A stretch of DNA of 64,000 nt from an uncultured Planctomycetaceae bacterium (GTDB lineage: Bacteria; Planctomycetota; Planctomycetia; Pirellulales; Pirellulaceae). This document shows positions 26,587 to 37,208 of this stretch, piece by piece. Location of the stretch: contig CALMEE010000007.1 of assembly GCA_937862885.1 (NCBI GenBank), forward strand, positions 1-64,000, written 5' to 3'. Position numbers and translations under genes: made by a program. Numbering within the stretch: position 1 is the first letter of the stretch; every line of letters starts with the position of its first letter. Under the pieces are notes generated by a model. That model worked only from the letters and a program-made list of their open reading frames with translations, was not told the origin of the DNA and did not search any database.

Positions 26587-29500
26587 TCAATCGACTGGTG
26601 CAAATCCACGCCGCATGGTGTTTTCCGTAATCGTTTGCGGAACTACGAACTGCAACAAGTAATCTCTTCCTCCAGCTTTCGTGCCAATGCCTGACATTTT
26701 GAATCCGCCAAATGGATGACGTCCCACCATTGCGCCCGTAATTGTGCGATTCAGGTACATGTTGCCAACACGCAACTCGCGGCGAACCTTGGCTAGGTTC
26801 TCGGGGCTGCGCGAGAACATGCCTCCGGTCAAAGCGTAATCGGTTCCGTTCGCAACCCGAATGGCTTCATCGAGATCTTTCACGCGAATTACGGCCAGCA
26901 CCGGCCCAAAGATTTCCTCTTGAGCCAGACGGGCGTCAGGGGCGATTTCGGTAAACACCGTTGGACTGACGAAATAACCAATATTTGCGTAATCACCTAT
27001 GTCCACGGAAACGGCAGCTTGTCCTTCCTGACGGCCCAAGTCGATGTATGCATTGATGCGTTTTTGTGCCTCAGCGTCGATAACTGGACCAACATTTGAA
27101 CTGGGCTCTTCAGCTGGAGCGACAATCAAGCTCTTTGCTGCTTCAACCATGCGATGCACGAAGGCATCGTAAACAGCGTCTAAAACGATAACGCGGCTAC
27201 AGGCCGAACATTTTTGGCCTTGAAAGCCAAATGCGCTATAAATCGTTCCCAAGACTGCCTCATCAAGGTCCGCATCTGCATCGACGATGATTGCGTTCTT
27301 GCCACCCATCTCGGCAATTACGTGTTTGACCATGGGAATCCCTGTGGCAGACACCTGTGCCGCTTTTGCGTTAATGGCCAAACCTACGTTTCTGCTTCCC
27401 GTGAAAGCGATCAATGCTACATCGGGATGCTCGACAATTCGCGCTCCGACGGTTTCTCCATAGCCAGGTACCAAGTTGACGACGCCGGGAGGAAAGCCGG
27501 CGGCTGCGAAGACCTCCATCAACAATGCTCCGGTAACGGAGGATTGTTCGGCAGGCTTCATCACCACAGTATTGCCGGTTGCCAAGGCCGCTGAGGTCAT
27601 TCCGGCCAAGATGGCAATCGGGAAATTCCAAGGTGCGATCACGCCGCAGACGCCACGAGGCAAATAGCCAAACCGGTTTTCTTCGCCAGGAATATCGGCA
27701 CCGTCGGGCTCTTCCAAGGCGATGGCGTTGGCCGCATAATACTCAAAAAAGTCGATAGCTTCACACACATCGTTGGTTGCTTCACGCCACTGCTTTCCAC
27801 ATTCAAAAACTTCCCAGGCGGACAACTCAAAAAACCGTTCCCGCATAATTTGCGCCCCGCGCCGCAACAACTCGGCACGTTGCTTCGCGCCACTGGCATG
27901 CCAAGCGGGTAGCGCTTGTTTCGCCGCCGCCACAGCTTTATCGATATGGCCGGCGTCGCCAACCGCAACATAGCCGACAATTTCATCCTTTTTTGCCGGG
28001 TTTTCCGAGGCGAGCCACTTTCCGGTTTCGGAGTTTTCTCCGCGAATCACTATCGGAAAACGTTTGCCAAACTGTGAACGGACGTTACCTAAAGCCGCCC
28101 GCATGCGTTCTACATTCTCGACTTTTGCAAAATCAATTGGAGGCTCATTTTTGAATTTAGCAGCAAGTGGTTTGGTGGTGACAGTTGGCATAAGATTATT
28201 CTCGATCGATGGTCGACCATTGTGAGTTGAGGAATTTTCAGTTGAATCAGGCGTAAGCTTCGTATTCGGCGCATCAAGTAATTGTGGCCGAGCGTCATCG
28301 CGATTGGGGTTGGCCATCAACCTGTCGATGTCGACGTTCTGGCTCATACCCTGGCGCAAAAACGAATCGTTAGAAGTGTTTTCCAACAATCGACGCACGA
28401 GGTACGCCATGCCGGGAATTAACTCGCCATACGGCATATAAACACGTAAGCGATGGTCGCGCCGCGTCAGACCCGCCTTTTCCGCGTCAGCCATGCCGTA
28501 CAGCATCTGAATTTCAAAGGCGTTCTTCGGGAGCCCCAAATGTTCAGCGACCGCGATAGCGTGCGATATCGAGCGCAAATTGTGGGAGCCAATGGCTGGG
28601 CGCAAATACTCGATATTCCGCATGATAAAGCGAATCTGCTGTTCATAGTTTGCATCGGATTGCCATTTCTGTTGGTAAACTGGGATTGGCCAGCCTTCGG
28701 CCTGGGCATGAACGGTTTCGTAATCCCAATAAGCGCCTTTAACTAGGCGAACCCATACGGGTGTGCCACGCTCTTTGGCCCAATCGCGCAGAGATACAAA
28801 ATCGGCGCCAGAATCAACCAGATAACATTGAATCACAATCCCAACATCGGAACAGTCTCGGAATTCATCTTCCATCAGCACACTTTTGAAGATGTGCAGT
28901 GTAAGATCTTTCTTTTCATAAGACTCCATGTCGACGTTGATGAAGGCCTTGTGTTCTTTGGCAACTCGCAACAGTTCCCGCAAACGCTGGCTCACGCGGC
29001 GCGTCACGCCAGCACGGTCAATCGGATCAAAATGGCAATCGAGCGCAGAAAGTTTGATTGACAAATTAGTGCGGGGGATTGGTCCCCAAGCATCCTGATC
29101 GAGTAGATCATTTTGCGACCATGAATTTACGGTCGGCGCGACGTTCTTGATTAGATTAACGTATTCGTTGAAGTATTGGTCTGCTTCAAGATTACTGGCT
29201 ACCGCTTCGCCCAAGATGTCCATCGTGAACGCTCGGTTTTGGCCGCGTTCGCGTTTGGCGGCATGGATTACTTCAGCGGAGCTGGTACCGGCGATGAATT
29301 TCTTGGCGAAGTCTGCGGCACCCAATTTAGCTGCTTTGGCCAACATCCATCGCGATACGCCGGTGGTGCCCAGGAGCTTTAAGCCAGTGCGGCTGGTTCC
29401 GCCGAGCGCACCTTCAGCTTGAGCCAGATATTCACCTAAACGCTTGGCCACCAAATCGTTCGTGTGCAACATGGGCAGCACATCGACAAAGCGGAATAAT

Positions 29501-29709
29501 TGGACTTTGAGCCGTTCATCGCTCATCGACCAATTCATAATCTTGTTGTCCCAAAACTTCCGCTGAAATACCCAAGGACGTTCGCGGTTGAGCGATGCAA
29601 AGATTTCCTTGCCGATCTCGCGCGTACGATTGTCGAGTTGCCGAAGGTCAGACGACGAAAAAGTCTCGGCTGAACCATCTCGGGTTGAAGTCCCAACTAC
29701 TGATGTCAC
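26587..29709 (-). CDS. putA: Bifunctional proline dehydrogenase / L-glutamate gamma-semialdehyde dehydrogenase
   Basis: A 1040-residue PutA that oxidises proline to glutamate in two steps: FAD-linked proline dehydrogenase, then NAD-linked P5C dehydrogenase, with channelling between. The PRODH barrel covers about 80-480 (WVRLVKGAYWDYE, and the substrate-binding YLVRRLLENTSNDSF). The aldehyde dehydrogenase covers about 540-1035 (APWNFPIAI, FTGSRNVG, catalytic Cys in GFQGQKCSACSR, EEIFGPVLAV). There is no N-terminal ribbon-helix-helix, so it is not a self-repressing PutA. The region 480-540 is a hydrophilic linker. Starts at GTG; no better start is in frame. Role: proline as carbon and nitrogen source. 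Confidence 0.95.
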   Translation of the reverse strand: MTSVVGTSTRDGSAETFSSSDLRQLDNRTREIGKEIFASLNRERPWVFQRKFWDNKIMNWSMSDERLKVQLFRFVDVLPMLHTNDLVAKRLGEYLAQAEGALGGTSRTGLKLLGTTGVSRWMLAKAAKLGAADFAKKFIAGTSSAEVIHAAKRERGQNRAFTMDILGEAVASNLEADQYFNEYVNLIKNVAPTVNSWSQNDLLDQDAWGPIPRTNLSIKLSALDCHFDPIDRAGVTRRVSQRLRELLRVAKEHKAFINVDMESYEKKDLTLHIFKSVLMEDEFRDCSDVGIVIQCYLVDSGADFVSLRDWAKERGTPVWVRLVKGAYWDYETVHAQAEGWPIPVYQQKWQSDANYEQQIRFIMRNIEYLRPAIGSHNLRSISHAIAVAEHLGLPKNAFEIQMLYGMADAEKAGLTRRDHRLRVYMPYGELIPGMAYLVRRLLENTSNDSFLRQGMSQNVDIDRLMANPNRDDARPQLLDAPNTKLTPDSTENSSTHNGRPSIENNLMPTVTTKPLAAKFKNEPPIDFAKVENVERMRAALGNVRSQFGKRFPIVIRGENSETGKWLASENPAKKDEIVGYVAVGDAGHIDKAVAAAKQALPAWHASGAKQRAELLRRGAQIMRERFFELSAWEVFECGKQWREATNDVCEAIDFFEYYAANAIALEEPDGADIPGEENRFGYLPRGVCGVIAPWNFPIAILAGMTSAALATGNTVVMKPAEQSSVTGALLMEVFAAAGFPPGVVNLVPGYGETVGARIVEHPDVALIAFTGSRNVGLAINAKAAQVSATGIPMVKHVIAEMGGKNAIIVDADADLDEAVLGTIYSAFGFQGQKCSACSRVIVLDAVYDAFVHRMVEAAKSLIVAPAEEPSSNVGPVIDAEAQKRINAYIDLGRQEGQAAVSVDIGDYANIGYFVSPTVFTEIAPDARLAQEEIFGPVLAVIRVKDLDEAIRVANGTDYALTGGMFSRSPENLAKVRRELRVGNMYLNRTITGAMVGRHPFGGFKMSGIGTKAGGRDYLLQFVVPQTITENTMRRGFAPVD

Positions 29710-29898
29710 AACTACCTTTTTGCTGATACGATTGATTAGCTTCGCCTATGTTGCTCGCCAATTATTTTAATCAACCTTGGCTGATGCACTATCCCAAATC
29801 AGGCCGCCGAATTTCAAGAGCTGTGCGGGGCTGCCGAAGTTATCACGGCGATTGGCGTCGGTCGTCCCCCGGGTTTGCGGGATCCAGTTGCAGAAATT

Positions 29899-31872
29899 CT
29901 ACATTTGCTCGACCACGGAAATTCCCAAGCACGACAACCCCTGTTCAATTACGCGCGCCGTCAAATCGCAGAATTGCAAGCGGCTCAAACGTAACTGCTC
30001 ACTCGGAGCGTCTTTAACCGAACATTCGTCGTAGAATTTGAAGAATGTCTCAGTCAAATCGTACAAGTAGTTGGCCATGAGATTGGGACGAAAATCGACC
30101 TGAACTTCATCTATGGCTTCGCCGAATCGGAGCAACGCCAATCCCAATCTTCGCGCGATCGGCACATCGAACAGGAAGGGAACGGGATTAGATCGTAAAC
30201 GCTCCAGTTTGTAGTCCCCCTTGCGAAAAATACCTTGCACGCGGGCATACGAATATTGCAGGTACGTTGCCGTATTCCCTTTCATCGCTAACATCTTGTC
30301 GTAGTTGAAGACATAGTCCGACGTGCGGTTCTGCGACAAGTCCGCATACTTCAGAGCACCCAAGCCAACCACATTCGCGATCTCACGCCGCCTGTCCTCG
30401 GATAATTCAGGGCCAGTAGGCTTGGCGTTATCGGAGTCACAGACAATTTTGTACGCGCGATTCACGGCTTCATCCAGCAGACCCTCCAAGCCAACGGTGT
30501 CGCCATCGCGAGTTTTCATCGGCTTCTTGTCGTCGCCCAAAACCGTTCCGAACTCGACGTGGACCAGTTTGATCTGCTCGTAGCCCCAGCGGCGTGTTGC
30601 CGCAAACAACTTTTTGAAATGATCTGCCTGGCGATGATCGACAACGTATAGGACCAACGCGGGGTTCCAGGTGTCGACGCGGTATTGAATTGTGGCCAAA
30701 TCAGTCGTGGCGTAGAGAAATGCGCCATCTTTCTTCTGTACGATCATCGGCGCTTCGAATTGCGGATCGAAAATGCACTTCGCGCCTTCGCTGGCGGTGA
30801 TCAAGCCCTTTTCCTCCAGCGATGTGATCACATCAGCCAACCGATCATGGTAAAAACTCTCGCCAAGTTCATAATCAAACTGGATGCCTAACCGCGCATA
30901 GATTCGGGCAATATCCCGCAGACAATGAGGAAGTACCTGATGCCAGAGTTGCCGATTCGCTTTGTCACCTTGATGTAGTCTAGCTGTCTCCTCCAGAACT
31001 CGCGCGCCGATCTTAGCGTGAGCAGCCGCGTGTGGCAAAAGCTGCACGTCTTGGTGGACGGCATTGATTTTGCGAGCCAAATCATCACGATCTTCTTGCA
31101 ACTGTTCCAGTTTGAGTTTAGCGGCACTGATTTGCTTCTGCAGCTGTTTTCGTTCGTCTTTGTCAGCTGGAGAGGGCAATTGTTCTAGTCGCGCAAGACT
31201 AGCTTTAGCATTTTCCAGCGCGCCTTCCATGGTCGGCAGCTCTGCGTGCGCAGCGTGGTAGTCCATTAACTTGCGCACCAAACGATAAAGGCGTCCCAAT
31301 TCCTGGATTGGATCACGCTGATATGCGGATTCATCCAAGAAGTTCTTGTAGCCATAGATGATCATGCCGAATTGAGTGCCCCAATCGCCGAGGTGATTAT
31401 CGGCGATGACGCGATGACCGGCAAACCTCAGGATCTTCTTGAGGGCATCGCCAATCACCGTCGAACGAATATGCCCGACATGCATTGGCTTGGCAACATT
31501 CGGTGACGAATAGTCGATGACAACCGTCAATGGTGACGACACCTTTGCCACGCCCAAACGCTCATCCAGATAGGCTTGGCTGAGTTTGCTCTGTAACTCA
31601 GAATCCGCAATCGTGAGGTTAATGAAACCAGCACCGGCAACTTCAGCCTTCGCAACTAAACGATCGAGTTCAGCCGCATCCAGCAATTTCTGCGCGATGT
31701 CGCGTGAAGGCATACCAAGTTGTTTCTGCAGCTGCATCGCGCAGTTCACTTGATAATCACCGAATTTCGAGTCGTTCGCTGGACGAATCATGTCCAACCA
31801 CGGTTCTGGCTCGGAGGTTAAAGCAGCCAATGGTCCCAAAAATTTCCTTCGAATATCTGCAAGTAAAGTCAT
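29899..31872 (-). CDS. argS: Arginyl-tRNA synthetase
   Basis: A 657-residue class I aminoacyl-tRNA synthetase. ATG 31872 (MTLLADIRRKFLG) is chosen because it gives the normal N-terminal Arg_tRNA_synt_N domain; 40 further in-frame residues upstream look non-coding. The HIGH motif is HVGH in NVAKPMHVGHIRSTVIGDAL, the KMSKS region reads MKTRDGDTVGL, and a DALR anticodon-binding domain ends the protein. A helical insert with a coiled-coil look (KDERKQLQKQISAAKLKLEQLQ) lies near residues 235-265. Charges tRNA-Arg in the cytoplasm. It lies 189 bp upstream of putA on the same strand. Confidence 0.96.
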   Translation of the reverse strand: MTLLADIRRKFLGPLAALTSEPEPWLDMIRPANDSKFGDYQVNCAMQLQKQLGMPSRDIAQKLLDAAELDRLVAKAEVAGAGFINLTIADSELQSKLSQAYLDERLGVAKVSSPLTVVIDYSSPNVAKPMHVGHIRSTVIGDALKKILRFAGHRVIADNHLGDWGTQFGMIIYGYKNFLDESAYQRDPIQELGRLYRLVRKLMDYHAAHAELPTMEGALENAKASLARLEQLPSPADKDERKQLQKQISAAKLKLEQLQEDRDDLARKINAVHQDVQLLPHAAAHAKIGARVLEETARLHQGDKANRQLWHQVLPHCLRDIARIYARLGIQFDYELGESFYHDRLADVITSLEEKGLITASEGAKCIFDPQFEAPMIVQKKDGAFLYATTDLATIQYRVDTWNPALVLYVVDHRQADHFKKLFAATRRWGYEQIKLVHVEFGTVLGDDKKPMKTRDGDTVGLEGLLDEAVNRAYKIVCDSDNAKPTGPELSEDRRREIANVVGLGALKYADLSQNRTSDYVFNYDKMLAMKGNTATYLQYSYARVQGIFRKGDYKLERLRSNPVPFLFDVPIARRLGLALLRFGEAIDEVQVDFRPNLMANYLYDLTETFFKFYDECSVKDAPSEQLRLSRLQFCDLTARVIEQGLSCLGISVVEQM

Positions 31873-32623
31873 GTTTCCTATGGAAATGAAACAGTCGAGA
31901 AAATGAAAAGATCGCAGCGAACAACTGGAATCGTTAGGCGAGCCGAATCCGCATGTATCCGGAATGCGGGACTCAAGAGCAAGTCGATCCACTAACCATC
32001 AATAAACGGTAAGCCTATTTTTGTCTTAGTACAGGACACCTGAGCATAGAATTTCACCCAAGGAAGGGAATTACGCAATCGGAAATCACCAAAAACCCGC
32101 ATGCGCTAAAGGCAATTTGCGTTTCAGACGTGATTTTACTAAGTCGTGGCACGGTTTTCGGGGACCTTTTCGCGAGTATTTTGCTTCTCGACCTCGGCCA
32201 ATGAAATATGAAAAAATCCGAAAAACCAAACGAGTGAACTCGTTCGTTACACCTCGATCGTTTTATTTTGCCCAGATCGAGTATGCCAAGCTCCATGCCG
32301 TTAGCGTTCCCAACGGATGTTTCCACTTCATATTTGCTTCCTGACAATTGCGGCCGATGAAAACCCTACAATTTCCGTACTGGAGAATGTTGGTTCGGCG
32401 ACACGAACTGGGTATGAACTGCCTCGACCAGAGCAGTTGTCGGTGAGAAATGCTAAATTGCCTCAACGGCACATGTTTTGACTTTTCAGATTGGTCATTC
32501 AGGCGCTATCATTAATTCATAACGAGGTTGGTAAGGGAAGGAAGTGAAGGGGCGTCTTGTTTAAGCGAACTGACCGATTTGCATGAAATCCCGTGTTACT
32601 CGAATTTCTGTTTTGCAAACGAC
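31873..32623. other. Divergent intergenic region
   Basis: About 750 bp between argS (minus) and the membrane protein gene at 32624 (plus). No gene, RNA or clear repeat seen; it should hold both promoters. Confidence 0.4.
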
Positions 32624-34459
32624 ATGAAATACATTGCATCATTTGGATTGTTTTGCGCTATTGGGATTCTTCTGCAGCGGGTCGATCCTGTAGCTGTGGC
32701 TAGCGATGGTTGGCTGGCGGGCATAAATCGGCATCCGTTATCGGTGATTGAGGCTGATGTCTACGTGAGCCAACGACTGACGCGCATGCGCCTGCGAACG
32801 TTTGCCGACGATTTGGAATTGCTGCATGGATTGGAACCAGATGATTCCGGCTTATTCGATCCTGTTGAATTAAAAGCGGCGACGCGCAAGCACGCAACCT
32901 ATTTGTCCGAAAGGATCACGGTACGAGATGAATTTGGAGAGTTGGTTCAGCCCAACATCGTGGAGATCGTCGATATTGAGATTCCCGATTCAGGTGTTTT
33001 GGCAGGAAGCTTGATGGATTACCAACTCGGATATGTATTTGAATACCGTCACGACAGTCCACAGTATTTGGTCTTCGAGCATGATGTGATTGATGACGAA
33101 TTTCTTTTTCCTGCTGAGGTTACGCTGCTGCTCAAACAGGCTGGATCGGATGTCAGCTATCGTGCCATGATGAAGCATAAGCAACCTGAGGTGGTGAATT
33201 TTGATTGGGACCGCCCTCCCCTATCCACGGAAACTTCGGAAAAGGAATGGAACGAGTGGTTCGATGAACAACGAGAGAAAATGTTGGGAATCACCAGCTA
33301 CAGCAGTGTTTACGCGTTCCTCTATATCACGGACTTCGAAGTGCGCAATGAAGTGTTGGTTCCTTTGGCGATGTTGGCGACATCAATTGACTTTGAGCGT
33401 GCTGATCCGGCTTTCCTCGATATTGACGAACAGGAAGCTGCGCGCGATCAAATCAAACAGTTTTTTTCCGCGGGCAATGAAGTGAGCGTCAATGGAATGC
33501 AAGTCGCACCAGAATTTGACCGCATTGACTTTTACGGCTTGGATTTAAGAGACTTTGCGGTACGACCCGCTGAACGAAAGATCAGTATGGGGAGTGGTCG
33601 AGTGGGGATCATTATGTCGTATCGTGTCAAAGCGCGACCTGAGCGTGTGACCTTGAGTTGGAAGAAATTCACAAGTAGTATTCGCACCGTAGAAACCGTT
33701 GTGTTTTCTCCCGAGAAGACCGAACGCTTGCAATTCTCTTCCTATTTGGCCGACAATTCATTCGAGTGGGTGAGTCCTGCACGGCCCCCTGTCAGTGAGA
33801 TTGAGTCGGTTGCTTTCGAGCCGGTTCAATTGCGGCCTGCGCGAACTCTGCAATTTTCTGTGGTGAGTTTGATTTTTGCGTTTGTCGCCATCATTCTACT
33901 GGGTCTGGTTGTGGCGAGACGAGCGAATTTGGGCAGTTTGGTGTTGGTAATGTTGCTCTGCCTTGCGGGGCTTCCCTTCACCCTCGTCTCGATTAGTTTG
34001 GAACCGGCCAAAGTGAGCGAAGATCAGTCCCTCCAGATTTTCTCGCGGCTGCATCGCAATCTATTTCGATCCTTCGACTACTTTGACGCTGAGGATTCGT
34101 ATGATGCATTAGCGCTCAGCGTCGAAGGTCCGCTACTGCGCCAACTCTACCTCGATTTTCGAAAGAGTTTAGAGGTACGAGAACAAGGGAATGCCGTTGC
34201 GAGAATCGACGAAATCAATCTCATCGAAGGTCATATTGTCTCGCCTTATCTCGAACCAACCAATCGAATCGGCTTCACCTACGATTGCAATTGGAATCTG
34301 GTTGGTACCATCGAGCATTGGGGCCATATCCACACGCGCACCAATGAGTACCGAGCGCTGTTTCAGGTCGAGGAGCGTGAAGGCGCATGGAAGATCACGG
34401 AGATGCAGGTCGTTGACCAAAGACAAGGGCCGGTGAAGACTAGCCTACGCCGCTTTTGA
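32624..34459 (+). CDS. Exported membrane-anchored protein, unknown function
   Basis: A 611-residue protein from ATG 32624, the start that gives a clean signal peptide (MKYIASFGLFCAIGILL); an upstream in-frame start would hide it. The first 380 residues are an exported acidic region without a recognised domain; the early part (VIEADVYVSQRLTRMRLRTFADD) recalls the extracytoplasmic part of HupE/UreJ-like proteins, weakly. Two membrane helices lie near 405-430 and 440-460. A final soluble domain of about 140 residues (LQIFSRLHRNLFRSFDY to the end) follows, with VGTIEHWGHIHTRTNEYRA. Single gene on the plus strand; convergent with the PII gene. Confidence 0.75.
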   Translation: MKYIASFGLFCAIGILLQRVDPVAVASDGWLAGINRHPLSVIEADVYVSQRLTRMRLRTFADDLELLHGLEPDDSGLFDPVELKAATRKHATYLSERITVRDEFGELVQPNIVEIVDIEIPDSGVLAGSLMDYQLGYVFEYRHDSPQYLVFEHDVIDDEFLFPAEVTLLLKQAGSDVSYRAMMKHKQPEVVNFDWDRPPLSTETSEKEWNEWFDEQREKMLGITSYSSVYAFLYITDFEVRNEVLVPLAMLATSIDFERADPAFLDIDEQEAARDQIKQFFSAGNEVSVNGMQVAPEFDRIDFYGLDLRDFAVRPAERKISMGSGRVGIIMSYRVKARPERVTLSWKKFTSSIRTVETVVFSPEKTERLQFSSYLADNSFEWVSPARPPVSEIESVAFEPVQLRPARTLQFSVVSLIFAFVAIILLGLVVARRANLGSLVLVMLLCLAGLPFTLVSISLEPAKVSEDQSLQIFSRLHRNLFRSFDYFDAEDSYDALALSVEGPLLRQLYLDFRKSLEVREQGNAVARIDEINLIEGHIVSPYLEPTNRIGFTYDCNWNLVGTIEHWGHIHTRTNEYRALFQVEEREGAWKITEMQVVDQRQGPVKTSLRRF

Positions 34460-34491
34460 CATCATGTTGAAGATTCTGTACAACGAGCAAA

Positions 34492-34839
34492 TCAGATTGC
34501 TTCTGGACCTCGCTCGCCCGTGCGGATGCGAACGCAGTCATCTAAGGGCAACACGAAGATTTTTCCATCGCCAATTTCTCCTTTTTCGCCGGAGCGGCCG
34601 CCCATGGTGATGGCTTTGATTGTTGGTTCAACAAACTCTTCATTAACGGCGATCTGAAGCTGGATCTTACGGCGCAAATGCGAGGTCATGTCACTTGCTT
34701 GGTACAACTCGGTTTGTCCTCGCTGTCTGCCGAACCCTTGGCAGTCCAGGATGGTCAAACGAAACACCTCGGCGTCGGACAATGCCTGTTTGACGGTTTC
34801 GAGTTTGTGCGGCTGGATGATGGCAATGATTAATTTCAT
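34492..34839 (-). CDS. PII-type nitrogen regulatory protein (GlnB/GlnK-like), residue 51 not Tyr
   Basis: A 115-residue PII protein. The T-loop GFGRQRGQTELYQASDMTS, the C-loop IRIRTGE and the B-loop IGDGKIFVLP are recognisable. PII trimers sense ATP/ADP and 2-oxoglutarate and regulate nitrogen enzymes or ammonium transport. Residue 51, the Tyr that GlnD uridylylates in proteobacteria, is Met here; Tyr46 is kept. The B-loop has about three extra residues (GRSGEKGE). No amtB or glnA is adjacent; ftsY lies 52 bp upstream on the same strand. So uridylylation control is unlikely, but nucleotide sensing should work. Confidence 0.92.
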   Translation of the reverse strand: MKLIIAIIQPHKLETVKQALSDAEVFRLTILDCQGFGRQRGQTELYQASDMTSHLRRKIQLQIAVNEEFVEPTIKAITMGGRSGEKGEIGDGKIFVLPLDDCVRIRTGERGPEAI

Positions 34840-34891
34840 GACGGGTTACGACGATTTGTCAAAGGAAGATACGTTACTTCGTTTCTCTTGA

Positions 34892-36055
34892 TTAACGTTC
34901 GATGTCGAACAAGGCATCCACGAACATACCGACGTCAAATTGTTCGAACGCGTCGGGAGTTTCGCCTAGACCGATGAACTTTACGGGGAGTCCAAACTCT
35001 TGACGAATCGGAATGGCTACCCCGCCCTTGGCAGTCCCGTCTAACTTTGCCAACACGATCCCTGTGCACCCGGCCGCATCCGAAAAGCCTTTGGCTTGAC
35101 TCAAGGCGTTTTGCCCAGCGGTGGCGTCGAGCACAAGCAACACTTCGTGCGGCGCTTCCGGAATCACCTTGGCGATGACATTGCGAATTTTCGTCAGCTC
35201 ATCCATTAGATTTCGCTGGGTCTGTAAGCGGCCTGCGGTGTCGACAATACATATTTCGCAGTTATTATTCTTAGCAAAATCGACCGCTTTATAGGCCACG
35301 CTGGCTGGATCCTTTCCACCAGTCACAATGTCCGCGCCGATTCGACCGGCCCAAATCGTCAATTGCTCGACCGCTGCCGCTCGGAACGTATCGCCTGCAC
35401 CCAGCACGACCTTCTTGCCTTGTGCGCGAAAACGGTGGGCGAGCTTTGCGATTGAGGTTGTCTTGCCCGATCCGTTGACGCCAACAACCATGATTACTGT
35501 GGGGCCGGCGGCAGCCATCGTGAGATCGGCACTTTCCTGCTCCATGATTTCCAGGATTGCCCGCTTTGCGGAATGCACAAGTTGTTGCATGGTAACTTTG
35601 CGCGCTCGGTGTTCGCTGCCGACGGCGTCACGGATTTTTGTGGCTGCCGCAACGCCCATATCGGTTTTGATCAGATGTGCAAAAAGTTCATTCAGGAACT
35701 CTTCGTCAACCAAGCGGCCTTCCACGCCCACCAAATCGCGGATGTCCGTATTCAAGACGGCCACCGTCTTTTTTACGGCTTGCTTAAAGCGTCCAAAGAT
35801 GCCTAGCTTCTTCTTGGACTTTTCCGGCTGAGCACCCTTCTTTTCAGCAGGTTCACTGGCTGAGATCGATTTCGTTTGGTCCGTCGATATCGGGCCGCTC
35901 GACTCTTCCGTACTTGGACTTGCTGCGACAAGCTGCTCGACAGCATCGGCCATAGCGTCGACATCTACGGCATCATCAGCTTCGGCGGTTTGCGGTGGCG
36001 CAGGTGCTTGCGGTTCAGGTTTTTTTTTGCGTTGAAAGGGGTTCCAAATAGCCAT
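34892..36055 (-). CDS. ftsY: Signal recognition particle receptor FtsY
   Basis: A 387-residue SRP receptor GTPase. An acidic, Pro/Ala-rich A-region (1-100) precedes the N domain (about 100-190) and the G domain with [31 protein letters not shown], and [10 protein letters not shown] (here [10 protein letters not shown]), followed by [13 protein letters not shown]. It docks ribosome-SRP complexes at the inner membrane. It is 168 bp downstream of nusB and 52 bp upstream of the PII gene. Confidence 0.97.
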   Translation of the reverse strand: MAIWNPFQRKKKPEPQAPAPPQTAEADDAVDVDAMADAVEQLVAASPSTEESSGPISTDQTKSISASEPAEKKGAQPEKSKKKLGIFGRFKQAVKKTVAVLNTDIRDLVGVEGRLVDEEFLNELFAHLIKTDMGVAAATKIRDAVGSEHRARKVTMQQLVHSAKRAILEIMEQESADLTMAAAGPTVIMVVGVNGSGKTTSIAKLAHRFRAQGKKVVLGAGDTFRAAAVEQLTIWAGRIGADIVTGGKDPASVAYKAVDFAKNNNCEICIVDTAGRLQTQRNLMDELTKIRNVIAKVIPEAPHEVLLVLDATAGQNALSQAKGFSDAAGCTGIVLAKLDGTAKGGVAIPIRQEFGLPVKFIGLGETPDAFEQFDVGMFVDALFDIER

Positions 36056-36223
36056 AAGCCGGGGAGTCAGTTCGTTGGTTTAAGTTCTAATTGTGTGCGT
36101 TGCAAGTCGATTCCTATCGCAGGATTGAATCGAAGCAGGGCAAATCTCACGCCCATGGGCCTTCATGCGACCTACCACTGCACGGATATTCTAGACACTA
36201 TGTGGCATCGTGCCCACGTCTTT

Positions 36224-36703
36224 TTAGACGGTGCCTTCCGCGGGAATCTTAGTTTTGCGAATGCGGTCCAGCACTCCATTAATAAAGCGCCCTGATTCTG
36301 CGGAACCATAGCGCTTTCCCAATTCAACTGCTTCGTTAATAACGACGGCGGCGGGTGTATCGCAATATTTCAATTCGAAAACCCCAATCCGCAAGATATT
36401 CTTGTCGACCTTCGCCAGCCGGTTCAAATGCCAGTTTTCCGTGGTCGATCCCAATATTCGATCGATTTCAAGCAGATGTTCCTGAACACCTGCAATCAGG
36501 GATTTGGCAAAATTGACGAGTGGTTGCTTGTACTGAAGTCGACCTTGCAAGAATCGTTCATCCGCATTGCCAATCGCATATTCAACCAGCGAAGCTTGCT
36601 CTTCCGACACTTCGGTGTCTCGTACGATGAGCCTGCCCAGAATCTCCTCTCGGTATAAGAGTTGCAGTGCAACTTCGCGTGCTCGACTTCGCTTTGTGTT
36701 CAT
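36224..36703 (-). CDS. nusB: Transcription antitermination protein NusB
   Basis: A 159-residue all-helical Nus[17 protein letters not shown] at the N-terminus and [30 protein letters not shown] in the C-terminal half are diagnostic. With NusE/S10 it binds boxA RNA and supports rRNA transcription. It starts one base after the ribH stop, the conserved ribH-nusB pair seen in many bacteria. Confidence 0.96.
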   Translation of the reverse strand: MNTKRSRAREVALQLLYREEILGRLIVRDTEVSEEQASLVEYAIGNADERFLQGRLQYKQPLVNFAKSLIAGVQEHLLEIDRILGSTTENWHLNRLAKVDKNILRIGVFELKYCDTPAAVVINEAVELGKRYGSAESGRFINGVLDRIRKTKIPAEGTV

Positions 36704-36704
36704 A

Positions 36705-37208
36705 CTAAGTTGCTTGGCGACTGAGGTCGAAGATATTCCGTTTCAGCCCGACCATTTGCAGCGCCGCCAATGCTGCTTCGACTCCTTTGTTCCCGATTTT
36801 TCCGCCAGCTCGATCTTCTGCTTGTGCGAAATTTTCGCAAGTCAATAAGCCAAAGGCAACTGGGGTCGAGTATTCAAGCGAGAGTCTGGCAAGTTCATGA
36901 CTCACGGAACGATTAATGTGTTGGTCGTGCGTGGTCTCGCCGCGGACAACAACCCCCAAACTAATCACGGCCGCAAATCGCTCTTGTTGAAGCAACCATT
37001 TGGTGGCAAGTGGTAATTCCCAAGCACCGGGAACTGGAGCAACGTGAATATCGGATCCATCGATGCCAGCATTGCGTAATGCTTGAACTGCTCCTTGCAG
37101 CAACGAATCGGTGATAACTCGGTTGTATCTGGAGACCGCAATCGCGAATGATTCGCCACATGGCTGGTACTGGTTGGTAAATTCGGTGTACACGATATTT
37201 GCTGACAA
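36705..37208 (-). CDS. ribH: 6,7-dimethyl-8-ribityllumazine synthase
   Basis: A 167-residue lumazine synthase, the penultimate step of riboflavin synthesis. Seen are [25 protein letters not shown], the phosphate/lid segment [14 protein letters not shown] with the catalytic His, and [24 protein letters not shown]. The apparent start is TTG at 37208. It normally forms 60-mers or pentamers. No other rib genes and no FMN riboswitch signature are seen upstream. First gene of the ribH-nusB unit. Confidence 0.95.
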   Translation of the reverse strand: MSANIVYTEFTNQYQPCGESFAIAVSRYNRVITDSLLQGAVQALRNAGIDGSDIHVAPVPGAWELPLATKWLLQQERFAAVISLGVVVRGETTHDQHINRSVSHELARLSLEYSTPVAFGLLTCENFAQAEDRAGGKIGNKGVEAALAALQMVGLKRNIFDLSRQAT

